Assembly: GCF_016616235.1 (NCBI RefSeq)
Contig: NZ_CP067100.1
Span: forward strand, 682,001-746,000
DNA: 64,000 bases
Source of the DNA: Bradyrhizobium diazoefficiens
Lineage (GTDB): Bacteria; Pseudomonadota; Alphaproteobacteria; Rhizobiales; Xanthobacteraceae
Direction of reading: 5' to 3'
The notes beneath the pieces were generated by a model that was given only the letters and a program-made list of their open reading frames with translations, was not told the DNA's origin and did no database searches. Positions 24,531 through 33,621 of this stretch are shown piece after piece. Numbering within the stretch: the first letter of the stretch is position 1; each line of letters begins with the position of its first letter. The translations under genes were made by a program, and so were the position numbers.

Positions 24531-25417
24531 AAATGAGCGAGGCAGCGTTGACGACGTCCAGGCCAAATCCCTCCTTGAGGCATCAGCGCCGCGAACACGG
24601 CCTGATGCTGGCTTTGGTGTCGCCGGCGCTGCTCGTGATCGGCCTGCTCATCGTGCTGCCGGTCGGCTGGCTCGCCTGGCAATCGATCTACCATGACGGT
24701 TTCACGCTCGAGCACTACCGCCGCATCCTGACCGAGGAAATTTATTGGCGTAGCTTTGCGCTGACATTCGAGATCAGCCTGTTCGCGACAGTGATCGCGC
24801 TGCTGCTCGGCTACCCCGTCGCCTATGCCGCCAACGCAGCGCAGAAAGGATGGGGCATCTTCATTCTTGCCCTCGTCGTGCTGCCGTTCTGGACCAGCGT
24901 GCTCGTGCGCGCCTATGCGTGGCTGGCGCTGTTGCAGCGAACCGGTGTGATCAACCAGTTCCTGCGCTACCTCGATGTCATCGACACACCGCTTGCGCTC
25001 GTGCACAACACGTTCGGAACGGTGGTCGCGACCGTGCACATCCTGCTGCCCTTCATGGTGCTGCCGCTCTACGCCGCGATGCAGAAGATCCCGCGCGATT
25101 TGATGCAGGCCGGCGCCAGCCTCGGCGCCAATCCGGCGCATGCCTTCTTCCGGATCTTCCTGCCGCTGTCTCTGCCCGGCGCGCTCGCCGGCTCGACCAT
25201 GGTCTTCGTGCTGTGCCTCGGCTTCTACATCACGCCGGAATTGCTCGGCGGCGGCCGCACCGTGATGGTGTCGATGCTGGTGAGCCGCAATGTCGAGCTC
25301 TACAACCAGTTCGGCGCCGCAAGCGCCGTCGCCGTCGTGCTGCTGGTCAGCGTGCTCCTGATCTTCTTCATCGCCAGCCGCTTCATTTCGCTCGATCGCG
25401 TGTTGGGGCAGAAATGA
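24527..25417 (+). CDS. ABC importer permease, PotB type
   Basis: This 296-residue inner-membrane permease has about six helices, beginning with LALVSPALLVIGLLIVLPVGWLAW. It carries the cytoplasmic EAA-type loop GASLGANPAHAFFRIFLPLSLPG that docks on the ATPase. The ATG at 24527 overlaps the binding-protein stop (ATGA); a second ATG 6 bases later is possible. It is paired with the following permease to form the heterodimeric channel. Confidence 0.88.
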   Translation: MKMSEAALTTSRPNPSLRHQRREHGLMLALVSPALLVIGLLIVLPVGWLAWQSIYHDGFTLEHYRRILTEEIYWRSFALTFEISLFATVIALLLGYPVAYAANAAQKGWGIFILALVVLPFWTSVLVRAYAWLALLQRTGVINQFLRYLDVIDTPLALVHNTFGTVVATVHILLPFMVLPLYAAMQKIPRDLMQAGASLGANPAHAFFRIFLPLSLPGALAGSTMVFVLCLGFYITPELLGGGRTVMVSMLVSRNVELYNQFGAASAVAVVLLVSVLLIFFIASRFISLDRVLGQK

Positions 25418-26199
25418 AGACATTCTCGCCCGCACGGATGGCCCTGATCGCCGCTTGCTCGCTGGTGCTGGTCTTTCTGATCCTGCCCGTGCTGATCATC
25501 GTGCCGATCTCGTTTTCCGGCGCGCGCTTCCTCACCTTCCCGCCGCCTTCGCTGTCGCTGCGCTGGTACCAGCAGTACTTCTCCAACCCGGCCTGGATGC
25601 AGGCGACGCAAGTCACGCTGATCGTTGCCGCTTTCACCGTGTTGATCGCCACCCCGCTCGGCGTCGCTGCGGCTTACGCTATCAGCCAATCGAAGCTGCG
25701 CATCATGCGCGTGATCCATATGGCTTTGCTGTTGCCGCTCGTCGTGCCGATCATCATCACAGCGGTCGGTATCTTCTTTGTCTATGCCAGGGTCGGACTG
25801 GTCGCGACCCTGCCAGGCCTCGTGCTGGCGAACGTCATGCTGGGCCTTCCCTATGTCGTCATCTCGGTGCTGGCGGGCCTGCAGAGCTTCGATCCGGCGC
25901 AGGAGATGGTCGCGCGTAGCCTGGGCATGAACCGCCTGCGCAGCTTCTTCGTGGTCACGCTGCCGCAAATCAAATCCAGCGTCGTCGCCGGCGGCATCTT
26001 CGCCTTCATCTCGGCAATGGACGAGACCATCGTCGCGCTGTTCATCTCCGGCGGCCGGTACCAGCCGCTCACCAAGCGGATGTTCACGGCATTGCGCGAC
26101 GAGATCGATCCCACCATCGCCGCGATCTCCACACTGATGACGGCAGCGTCCCTCATGCTCGTGCTGCTTGCGAGTGGGCGGCAGCGGAGGAATGCGTGA
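25414..26199 (+). CDS. ABC importer permease, PotC type
   Basis: This 261-residue permease is the second half of the channel. It has a hydrophobic N terminus (MALIAACSLVLVFLILPVLI), a WYQQYFSNPAWMQAT periplasmic segment typical of PotC, and the EAA loop ARSLGMNRLRSFFVVTLPQIK. The ATG at 25414 overlaps the PotB-type stop by 4 bases, so the two are coupled. It is the last gene of the operon; no strong terminator was seen after it, only a 4-base-pair stem (CCCA/TGGG) with a short T-run near 26272-26290. Confidence 0.88.
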   Translation: MKTFSPARMALIAACSLVLVFLILPVLIIVPISFSGARFLTFPPPSLSLRWYQQYFSNPAWMQATQVTLIVAAFTVLIATPLGVAAAYAISQSKLRIMRVIHMALLLPLVVPIIITAVGIFFVYARVGLVATLPGLVLANVMLGLPYVVISVLAGLQSFDPAQEMVARSLGMNRLRSFFVVTLPQIKSSVVAGGIFAFISAMDETIVALFISGGRYQPLTKRMFTALRDEIDPTIAAISTLMTAASLMLVLLASGRQRRNA

Positions 26200-26905
26200 G
26201 AACACAGCGCGTTTCCGAGAAGTGCAGTTGCGTTATGGCGGCACCGACAGCGAAATCCCATTTTTACAGTAGCCCAAACGGTGGGTTTTGGTCTCGGAAG
26301 GTCGAAAACGCTTTATCTTTCAACAGGGATTGACTGACAGTCTCGCCATCAGTGGCACGATTTTGCACGTCAAATTACGATTCCGTACGACCGCCTTCGC
26401 TAGATTGCCGATGCATCAATGGCGCCTACTCGCTCGCCTTCGGATCAGAAGTTGAGCAGGAGCTCCACATAGAGACGGTGGTCGAGCAAGAAGAAGCTGC
26501 GAGACGCGAAATTTCGTACAATGTGCATCAGGCTGCACAAGGTACCCAGGATGTGGCCGCGACTTTCGTCGACGCCTGCAACGTAGCTGCCGGGGGCGGG
26601 GCTGCCCAGTTGCTGCTGCCCGCGCAGGCGGTTTCCGGCAAAGGCTGTCCATCTGGCGAGGATACGCGCGGCGTAAGGAGCCTGATTGCGACTGGGTAAA
26701 TGGGCCGGTGAAGCGACAGTCGAATGCCTGTAACGCGCTCGGACGATGAACTCCAGCGGATGCGATGCCGCAGTCCTCGTTGCGCTGCAGCAGAGCCAAT
26801 CACGCTCGGAACTGCGCGGCCATTGGCTCCTGCCATCTGTTGAAACTCCAACGCGTTTGGGCTTCACTTCCACGCCAGATGTCTCGAACCCGTGTTGGCT
26901 GCCCG
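26200..26905. other. 706-base stretch without a confident gene
   Basis: This lies between the importer operon and the AraC regulator. A minus-strand frame ends at 26445 with HRLYVELLLNF, which has the terminal-aromatic look of an outer-membrane protein. It is otherwise unlike any family I know and changes character along its length; at most it is a decayed porin-like remnant. The plus strand upstream of 26906 is open but reads as noise before the regulator. Confidence 0.3.
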
Positions 26906-27796
26906 ATGCAATCGAAGCCGGTTTTTGGGATAGAGGATACCCACCGTATCCTGCACCGGTTCCAGGCCGACATTCGCGCCTCAAGCGAGGGCCTCGGCTG
27001 GTCTTCGGCATTTGCCTCGATCCAGCGGGAACGAGCCTATGAGGGCAGGCTGCACGTGCTCTCGGATAGTCTGATGGTCCTGCACCGCGGCGGCCCGGTC
27101 GATATCACTTATACCATGGACGGAAGATCCATTAGCCGGCACATTCCCAAGGGCGGCGTGTTCTTTCTCCCGGCTGGCCATGAATGCGACATTGCGCTGC
27201 GTGCCGCGCTCGATACGACCCACATCTATCTTCGCTCCGACCTGTTCGCGGATCAGGAGAGGGGCGCCCATGACGTCGTCGGCGGACTGGCGCCCAGGCT
27301 CGGCGAGAGGGACGCGGTCCTCGAGCACCTCGCTGCGGCGATCGGCGAGACCATCATCGGTGGCCTGCCGGCTGCATCGCTGTTCGTCGACCCGATCGTC
27401 AAGGCGATCGCTAACCGCTTCATCGCCCTTAATTATCACACACCGGCGGCCGAGCCGGGCAAGCAGACGCAGCGGCTGAATCATCGACAGATGCAGCGAA
27501 TCCGCGACTTCGTCGAGGCCAACCTCGAGAACGATATCCGGCTGGACATGATGGCAGCGGCCTGCGGCCGCAGCACCGAATATTTCGTGCGCATCTTCAA
27601 AGCCACCGTCGGCATCTCGCCCTACCAATACGTGCTCAACCTTCGAATCGAGCGCGCCAAGGCGTTGCTTTGCGAGGAAGGCACGAGCATCGCCGATGTC
27701 GCCCTGCAATGCGGCTTCTCGCATCAGGAACACCTGACGCGCATGTTCCGCCGCTTCACCGGCACGACCCCGGGCCGCTACCGGGACACCCACTAA
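26906..27796 (+). CDS. AraC-family transcriptional regulator
   Basis: This 296-residue regulator has a C-terminal double HTH (RLDMMAAACGRSTEYFVRIFKATVGISPYQYVLNLRIERAKALL, then IADVALQCGFSHQEHLTRMFRRFTG), with the AraC hallmark spacing and the final GCxCGFS-like signature. The N-terminal 180 residues carry a cupin-like sensing domain (SRHIPKGGVFFLPAGHEC). The start is uncertain: ATG 26906 is used, and ATG 26879 adds nine residues. It lies in the same direction 172 bases upstream of the dioxygenase-monooxygenase operon, and a pair of direct repeats 21 bases apart lies in between. It probably activates that operon in response to an aromatic compound (inference). Confidence 0.85.
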   Translation: MQSKPVFGIEDTHRILHRFQADIRASSEGLGWSSAFASIQRERAYEGRLHVLSDSLMVLHRGGPVDITYTMDGRSISRHIPKGGVFFLPAGHECDIALRAALDTTHIYLRSDLFADQERGAHDVVGGLAPRLGERDAVLEHLAAAIGETIIGGLPAASLFVDPIVKAIANRFIALNYHTPAAEPGKQTQRLNHRQMQRIRDFVEANLENDIRLDMMAAACGRSTEYFVRIFKATVGISPYQYVLNLRIERAKALLCEEGTSIADVALQCGFSHQEHLTRMFRRFTGTTPGRYRDTH

Positions 27797-27853
27797 ACGC
27801 GGGCGCTAAACCGGTCTCTTGTCCTCTTGGCAGGAGAGGGCATCATTTTTGCA

Positions 27854-27886
27854 GTTTTGTGCAAGATTCCTCCGGTTTCGTGCAGG
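27854..27886 (+). promoter_or_regulatory. Candidate AraC-type operator (two direct repeats)
   Basis: GTTTTGTGCAAG at 27854-27865 and GTTTCGTGCAGG at 27875-27886 match at 10 of 12 positions. They are spaced 21 bases start to start, two helical turns. AraC-family activators typically bind such direct repeats just upstream of the -35 region. The site lies between the AraC-family gene and the dioxygenase gene. Confidence 0.45.
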
Positions 27887-27968
27887 CCCGCAACATTCGT
27901 CGCGCATAGCCTCCCCCCAAAACGACAAGCAATCCAGCTCGCCGGAAGTTCCGGTGCGGGAGGACGCC

Positions 27969-28904
27969 ATGAGCATCGCCGGAACTGGAGCCGAACATGC
28001 AGGCAAATTCGACGAACAAGAACTCACCGCGGACGTGATCCGCAGCTTTGACGCAACACCGGATTCCAGGCTCAAATTCATTCTCGAACAGGTCGTGACG
28101 TCGCTCCACGACCTCGTGCGCCGCACCAATCTCACCTTTGAAGAGTGGGAGCGGGCGATCGATTTCCTGACCCGAACCGGACAAGCCTGCACGCCGCTGC
28201 GGCAGGAATTCATCCTGCTGTCGGACGTGCTCGGGGTATCGATGCTGGTCGATGCGGTCAATCACCGCGAGCGGGAGGGCGCCACGGAGACCACCGTGCT
28301 CGGTCCGTTCTACGTGGGCGAACACAAGCCGACGCCGCATGGATCCGATATTGCGCGGGGCGTCAGCGGCGAGCCCATGTTCGTGCAGAGCCGCGTCACC
28401 GATTTGACCGCCCAGCCGCTCGCGGGCGCCGAGATCGACGTCTGGCACGCCGATGACGACGGCTTCTACGATTCGCAGAAGCCGTCCTACGAGACGCAGG
28501 GCCCCTCATTGCGGGCGCGGTTCGTGACGGATGCAGACGGGCGGTTTTCGTTTCGCACCATTCTGCCCTGCAGCTATCCGATTCCGACCGACGGCCCGGT
28601 CGGCGAATTGATGGCGGCGACCAGGCGTCATCCGATGCGGCCAGCCCACGTCCACTTTCTGGCGAAGGCGCAGGGTTTCGAGCCGCTCGTCACCCATGTG
28701 TTCATCGAGGGCGACGAATATCTCGCCTCGGATGCAGTGTTCGGCGTCAAGGATGAACTCGTGGCGAGGGTGGAACGTCACGACGAGCCGCTGATGCCCG
28801 ATGGCACGCCGGCATCGGGGCCGTGGCACCTCATGGCTTACGAATTTCAGATGAAGCCGGGTGCGGGTGTCGTGCCGCGGCCGATGATGACCGCAGCCGA
28901 ATGA
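27969..28904 (+). CDS. Intradiol ring-cleavage dioxygenase (hydroxyquinol/catechol 1,2-dioxygenase type)
   Basis: This 311-residue non-haem Fe(III) dioxygenase opens a catechol or hydroxyquinol ring between the hydroxyls. All four iron ligands are in family-typical motifs: Tyr115 (GPFY), Tyr203 (SYPIPTDGP), His227 and His229 (RPAHVHF). The N-terminal 100 residues form the helical dimerisation domain of this group. The wording GRFSFRT plus YPIPTDGPVGELM is closer to hydroxyquinol 1,2-dioxygenase than to catechol 1,2-dioxygenase. GGGAGGAC precedes the ATG, which fixes the start. It is the first gene of the aromatic operon, followed 48 bases later by a phenol-hydroxylase-like enzyme. Confidence 0.88.
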   Translation: MSIAGTGAEHAGKFDEQELTADVIRSFDATPDSRLKFILEQVVTSLHDLVRRTNLTFEEWERAIDFLTRTGQACTPLRQEFILLSDVLGVSMLVDAVNHREREGATETTVLGPFYVGEHKPTPHGSDIARGVSGEPMFVQSRVTDLTAQPLAGAEIDVWHADDDGFYDSQKPSYETQGPSLRARFVTDADGRFSFRTILPCSYPIPTDGPVGELMAATRRHPMRPAHVHFLAKAQGFEPLVTHVFIEGDEYLASDAVFGVKDELVARVERHDEPLMPDGTPASGPWHLMAYEFQMKPGAGVVPRPMMTAAE

Positions 28905-28952
28905 CGTGATCGCGCACGTCACGATATTGAATCTGGAGACTAGGAGAAGGAA

Positions 28953-30758
28953 ATGGCCAAGACGCCGAGGACCACAGTTGAGACCGACGTTCTGGTGGTG
29001 GGAAGCGGACCCGCCGGTGGGACCGCCGCGGCGCTGCTCGGCATGTACGGCGTCAAGCATATTCTCGTGACCAAATATGGCTGGCTCGCCGACACGCCGC
29101 GCGCCCACATCACCAACCAGCGGGCCATGGAAGTGCTGCGCGACCTTGGCCTCGAGGAAAAGGCCGTTGCCCAGGCGACCCCGCAGCATCTGATGGCCAA
29201 CAACGTGTTCTGCGAAAGTCTCGCCGGCGAAGAGCTCGGCCGGCTGTACTCGTGGGGCAATCATCCGGCGCGGCGGGCCGATTATGAGCTGGCGAGCCCG
29301 GTCAGCATCTGCGACCTGCCGCAGAATTTTCTGGAGCCGATTTTGCTCGAGGCCGCAGGCCAGCGCGGCACTTCGATTCGCTTCAACACCGAATTCCTCG
29401 ATCTGGTACAGGATTCCGATGGCGTCAGCGCGACCGTGAAGGATCGGCTGTCCGGCGAGACCTACGAGATCCGCGCCAAATACCTGATCGGCGCCGACGG
29501 CGGCCGCAGCCGCGTCGCGGAAGTCATCGGTTTGCCGATGTTGGGGCAGATGGGCCGCGCCGGTAGCATGAACATCATCGTGCAGGCCGATCTCACCAAA
29601 TATGTCGCCCATCGACCGAGCGTTCTGTACTGGGTGCTGCAGCCCGGCGCGCAGATCGGCGGCATCGGTGCCGGCCTCGTGCGCATGGTGCGGCCCTGGA
29701 ACGAATGGCTGTTCATCTGGGGCTATGACATCGAGCAGGGCGAACGGCAGCTGACCAATGACGAGGCGATTTCGATCGTACGCAATCTGGTCGGTGACGA
29801 GACGCTCGAGGTCAGGGTTCGCTCGACCTCGACGTGGACCGTCAACGAAATGTATGCGGGTCACTATTCATCGGGCCGGGTATTTTGCATGGGCGACGCG
29901 GTGCACCGGCATCCGCCGACCAACGGGCTCGGCTCCAACACTTCGATCCAGGATGCCTACAATCTCTGCTGGAAGCTGAAGCTGGTTCTGGAGAACAAGG
30001 CTGCGCCGGCACTGCTCGACAGCTACTCCGCGGAACGTCAGCCCGTCGGCAAGCAGATCGTGACCCGTGCCAACAAGAGCATCGGCGACTTTCCGCCGAT
30101 CTTCGAGGCTGTCGGCTTGCTATCGTCCACCGATCCGGATCAGGCAAGAAAGAATATCGAGGCGCGCAAGGCTCCGACCGAGGAGGGCAAGGTGCGCCGC
30201 AAGAAGCTTTATGCCGCGATCGCGCACAAGAGCTACGAGTTCAACTGTCACGGCGTCGAGATGAATCAGCGCTACGCGTCCAGCGCCGTGGTCTCCGACG
30301 GCACGGCGGAGCCGGCGTTCACGCGCGACCACGAGCTCTATTACCACGCCACCACTTGGCCGGGCGCGCATCTTCCCCATGTCTGGGTCGAGCATCACGG
30401 CGTTCGCAAGTCGACGCTCGACCTCGTCGGCAAGGGTCGTTTCACCCTGCTGACCGGCATCGGCGGCGAATGCTGGCGCGATGCCGCCGCGGCGGTCGAA
30501 GCGACCTATGGCTTGCCCGTTGACGTCGTGAGCATCGGTCCCGCCGGCTGCGACGCGCAGGACATCTATGCCGATTGGTATCGGCAGAGCGAGATCGATG
30601 AGGACGGCTGTGTCGTGGTGCGGCCGGACATGTATGTGGCCTGGCGGGCCAAGCAGGCCGTGGCGGGTGCTTCGGATGTTCTGGTCGGCGTGTTCGGGCA
30701 GTTGCTCGGTCGCGCCGTCAAAGCCGGTCGCGCTGAGGCTTCGGTCGCCGCGGCCTGA
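28953..30758 (+). CDS. FAD-dependent aromatic monooxygenase (TfdB/phenol-hydroxylase type)
   Basis: This 601-residue group A flavoprotein hydroxylase has its FAD loop VVGSGPAGGTAA near residue 15-28, the conserved DG motif LIGADGGRSRVAE and the GD motif CMGDAVHRHPPTNGLGSNTSIQDAYNL. A C-terminal thioredoxin-like region closes it, as in TfdB and phenol hydroxylases. It would add a hydroxyl ortho to an existing one (phenol to catechol, or resorcinol to hydroxyquinol), giving the substrate of the upstream dioxygenase. The ribosome site AGGAGAAGG is strong. The exact phenol substrate is not deducible. Confidence 0.87.
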   Translation: MAKTPRTTVETDVLVVGSGPAGGTAAALLGMYGVKHILVTKYGWLADTPRAHITNQRAMEVLRDLGLEEKAVAQATPQHLMANNVFCESLAGEELGRLYSWGNHPARRADYELASPVSICDLPQNFLEPILLEAAGQRGTSIRFNTEFLDLVQDSDGVSATVKDRLSGETYEIRAKYLIGADGGRSRVAEVIGLPMLGQMGRAGSMNIIVQADLTKYVAHRPSVLYWVLQPGAQIGGIGAGLVRMVRPWNEWLFIWGYDIEQGERQLTNDEAISIVRNLVGDETLEVRVRSTSTWTVNEMYAGHYSSGRVFCMGDAVHRHPPTNGLGSNTSIQDAYNLCWKLKLVLENKAAPALLDSYSAERQPVGKQIVTRANKSIGDFPPIFEAVGLLSSTDPDQARKNIEARKAPTEEGKVRRKKLYAAIAHKSYEFNCHGVEMNQRYASSAVVSDGTAEPAFTRDHELYYHATTWPGAHLPHVWVEHHGVRKSTLDLVGKGRFTLLTGIGGECWRDAAAAVEATYGLPVDVVSIGPAGCDAQDIYADWYRQSEIDEDGCVVVRPDMYVAWRAKQAVAGASDVLVGVFGQLLGRAVKAGRAEASVAAA

Positions 30759-30824
30759 GAGCGCTGCAAGCAAATGGATCGCGGCCGGCTATGAATCGGC
30801 CAGCACGGAGGGAGGGAAAACCAC

Positions 30825-32153
30825 ATGACCAGCAAGATATCCGGATATGCGGCGTCGCAAATCGATCGTCGCCGCATTCTGCAAGGGCTCGCCGGCGGTA
30901 TCGCTGCAACTGGGACGATGACGTTGTTCGCCCCCGCGGTTCGCGCCGCAAAGCCGATCAAGATCGGCTACGTCTCGCCGAAAAGCGGACCGCTCGCCGC
31001 CTTTGCCGAGGCGGACGATTTCGTCCTTGGCGAGTTTCGCAAATTCGCCAAGGACGGCATCAAGGTCGGCTCGCAGATCTACCCGATCGAGGTCGTGACC
31101 AGGGACAGCCAGTCGAACCCGAATCGCGCTGCCGAAGTGGCGAAGGAGCTGATCACCCGCGATAACGTCTCGCTGATCCTGGTCGGGGCGACGCCCGAGA
31201 CCAACAATCCAGTTGCGACGCAATGCGAGCTAGAACAGATTCCCTGCATTTCCACCGTGGCGCCGTGGCAGACCAACTTCATCGGCCGGCAGACCAATCC
31301 CGCCGATCCCAAGAGCTGGAAGCCGTTCGACTACACCTTCCATTATTTTTGGGGCCTCGAGGATGTCATTGGCGTCTTCACCGGCATGTGGCAGCAGGTC
31401 GCGACCAATAAATCGGTGGGCGCACTGTTTCCCAACGACGCCGATGGCAATGCCTGGGGCGACAAGGCCATCGCTTTTCCGCCGGTGCTTTCGGCGCAAG
31501 GCTTCAAACTAACCGATCCGGGTCGCTTCCAGAATCTGACCGACGATTTCTCCTCGCAGATATCCGCATTCCGCGGCGCCGACGCCGAGATCGTCACCGG
31601 CGTAATCATCCCGCCCGATTTCACGACGTTCTGGAATCAGTCGCGCCAGAAGGGCCTCAAGCCCAAGGTCGTCTCGGTCGCCAAGGCGCTGTTGTTCCCG
31701 ACGACGGTCTTGGCGCTGGGCAAGAGCGGCAACAACATCTCGACCGAGGTGTGGTGGACACCGACCCATCCCTACAAATCGAGCCTGAGCGGCATCAGCG
31801 CCAGGGATCTCGCCAAGACTTACGAGCAAGCCTCCGGCAAGCAATGGACCCAACCGATCGGCTTCGTCCATTCGCTGTTCGAAGTCGCTGTCGATGCCAT
31901 CAAGCGCGCCGGTGATCCGACCGATGGTGCCGCGCTTGCGAAGGCGATCGGCGCCACCAAGCTCGACACCATCGTCGGCCCGGTGGCATTCGGCTCCGAC
32001 AAGGTGCCGCCGTTCGCGGCCAAGAATGTCGCCAAGACACCGCTTGTCGGCGGCCAGTGGCGACTAAGCGGTGAAAAATACGACATCGTCATCACCGAGA
32101 ACAAACAGGCGCCACAGATCCCGCTCGGCGGCGACATGCAGGCGCTGAGCTAG
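30825..32153 (+). CDS. Tat-exported substrate-binding protein, Liv-type importer
   Basis: This 442-residue type I binding protein of branched-chain-amino-acid-type importers has an N-terminal twin-arginine signal (DRRRILQGLAGGIAATG, cleaved near VRA-AKP). A PF13458-like fold follows (KIGYVSPKSGPLAAFAE, then VVTRDSQSNPNRAAEVAKELI). In an operon with aromatic-degrading enzymes it probably binds an aromatic acid or phenol rather than leucine; that is inference from context. A GGAGGGAGGG ribosome site precedes the ATG. The four transport genes follow immediately. Confidence 0.85.
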   Translation: MTSKISGYAASQIDRRRILQGLAGGIAATGTMTLFAPAVRAAKPIKIGYVSPKSGPLAAFAEADDFVLGEFRKFAKDGIKVGSQIYPIEVVTRDSQSNPNRAAEVAKELITRDNVSLILVGATPETNNPVATQCELEQIPCISTVAPWQTNFIGRQTNPADPKSWKPFDYTFHYFWGLEDVIGVFTGMWQQVATNKSVGALFPNDADGNAWGDKAIAFPPVLSAQGFKLTDPGRFQNLTDDFSSQISAFRGADAEIVTGVIIPPDFTTFWNQSRQKGLKPKVVSVAKALLFPTTVLALGKSGNNISTEVWWTPTHPYKSSLSGISARDLAKTYEQASGKQWTQPIGFVHSLFEVAVDAIKRAGDPTDGAALAKAIGATKLDTIVGPVAFGSDKVPPFAAKNVAKTPLVGGQWRLSGEKYDIVITENKQAPQIPLGGDMQALS

Positions 32154-32199
32154 CTTAGCGCATTCGTCATCATGGCCGGAACAATACCGGGTCGCAAGG

Positions 32200-32913
32200 A
32201 TGCTTGAACTCAAAGCAGTCTCCAAAGCGTTCGGCGCAATCGTCGTGGCCGAGCGGATCGATCTCCGCCTGTCGTCTGGCGAAGCGCTGGGCGTGATTGG
32301 ACCCAACGGCGCCGGCAAGTCGACGCTGTTCAATCTCATCAGCGGGATGCTGCGACCGGATTCCGGTCGCGTCATCCTGGACGGCAAGGATATCACGGAT
32401 CTTGCGCCGGAAGACCGATGCCGCGCCGGCATCGGTCGCTCATTTCAGATTCCGCTGCCGTTTGATCATTTGTCGGTGTTTGAAAATCTGTCGGTCGCCG
32501 CCCTGTTCGGCGGCGGCCTCGCAGAGGCCGACGCCGTTCAGGTCTGCGGCCGGACGCTGGCGCTGACGGGACTCGAGGCGAAGGCCAACCGGTTGGCTGG
32601 AAGCCTGCCACTGCTCGATCGCAAGCGTCTGGAGCTGGCGCGCGCGCTCGCCACGCGTCCGCGCACGCTGCTGCTCGACGAAATAGCCGGCGGCTTGACC
32701 GAAGGCGAATGCCACGAACTGATCGAGACCATTCGTACCATCCACGCGCAAGGCGTCGGCATCATCTGGATCGAGCATGTGGTCCACGCCTTGCTGGCTG
32801 TGGTTCAGCGCCTGGTGGTGCTGGATTTCGGCCGTGTGGTGGCGCAGGGCGTGCCATCCGAGGTGATGCGCTCCAGCGAGGTGCAGACCATCTACATGGG
32901 CGTGCCGGCATGA
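32200..32913 (+). CDS. ABC importer ATPase, LivG type
   Basis: This 237-residue ATPase has Walker A GPNGAGKST (35-43), Walker B LLLDEIAGGL and the switch histidine IWIEHVVHAL. The LivG-typical insertion FQIPLPFDHLSVFENL is present. The signature loop is unusual: the normal LSxGQ is replaced by LPLLDRKRLELARAL, so the canonical Ser/Gly contacts to ATP from this subunit are missing while the rest is intact. The partner LivF-type subunit keeps a normal signature. It starts 46 bases after the binding protein and its stop overlaps the next start. Confidence 0.87.
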   Translation: MLELKAVSKAFGAIVVAERIDLRLSSGEALGVIGPNGAGKSTLFNLISGMLRPDSGRVILDGKDITDLAPEDRCRAGIGRSFQIPLPFDHLSVFENLSVAALFGGGLAEADAVQVCGRTLALTGLEAKANRLAGSLPLLDRKRLELARALATRPRTLLLDEIAGGLTEGECHELIETIRTIHAQGVGIIWIEHVVHALLAVVQRLVVLDFGRVVAQGVPSEVMRSSEVQTIYMGVPA

Positions 32914-33614
32914 CCGCGCTGCTCAGCGTCACCGCGCTCGATGCGTTCTATGGCGACTTCCAGGCGCTGTTCGGCATCGATTTCGATCTCCGAGAGGGCG
33001 AGGCAGTGGCCGTCATCGGCGCGAACGGCGCCGGCAAATCGACGCTGTTGAAATCACTGGCGGGACTGGTGCGCAACCGGAACGATGCTGTCCGTCTTGC
33101 CGGCCGGCCGATCGGCGACAGTCCAGCCGCAAGCATCGTGAGGCTGGGGCTCGCGCTGGTGCCGGAAGGCCGGCAGCTATTTCCCTCGCTCACGGTCGAG
33201 GAAAATCTTTTGATCGGTGCGTTTGGCGGCGAGCGCACCTCGCCATGGAATTTGGAGTCGGTGTATCGGATGTTTCCGATGCTGCGGGAGCGGCGGCGTA
33301 GCAGCGTCACGGTGTTGTCAGGCGGCCAGCAGCAGATGGTGGCGATCGGCCGCGCGCTGATGTCCAATCCATCGGTTCTGCTGTGTGACGAGATCAGCCT
33401 CGGGCTGGCACCCATCATCGTTGAGGATATCTATCGGATGCTGCCGCGGATTCGCGACAACGGTACTGCAATCGTCGTCGTCGAGCAGGACATCGCCCGG
33501 GCGCTACGCAGCACCGATCGCTTTTACTGCCTGCAAGAGGGCCGGGTCACGCTCGCGGGCCGGCCGGCGAATGCCAGCCAGGATGCCATTCACTCGGCTT
33601 ATTTCGGAACGTGA
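32910..33614 (+). CDS. ABC importer ATPase, LivF type
   Basis: This 234-residue ATPase has Walker A GANGAGKST, signature LSGGQQQMVAIGRAL, Walker B VLLCDEISLGLAP and switch region VVVEQD, the LivF hallmark. It forms the ATPase heterodimer with the preceding LivG-type protein. The ATG at 32910 overlaps the previous stop (ATGA). The two permease genes follow 7 bases later. Confidence 0.88.
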   Translation: MTALLSVTALDAFYGDFQALFGIDFDLREGEAVAVIGANGAGKSTLLKSLAGLVRNRNDAVRLAGRPIGDSPAASIVRLGLALVPEGRQLFPSLTVEENLLIGAFGGERTSPWNLESVYRMFPMLRERRRSSVTVLSGGQQQMVAIGRALMSNPSVLLCDEISLGLAPIIVEDIYRMLPRIRDNGTAIVVVEQDIARALRSTDRFYCLQEGRVTLAGRPANASQDAIHSAYFGT

Positions 33615-33621
33615 GGCGGCG

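Noticed and set aside
23373..24566. Long minus-strand frame opposite the binding protein
   Set aside because: Antisense shadow; the plus-strand gene has signal peptide, family motifs and ribosome site.
26272..26290. Possible intrinsic terminator after the importer operon
   Set aside because: Stem of only four base pairs with a short T-run.
26445..27011. Minus-strand 188-codon frame ending in HRLYVELLLNF
   Set aside because: The end looks like an outer-membrane protein tail, but the rest has no family pattern and overlaps the AraC gene start; at most a remnant.
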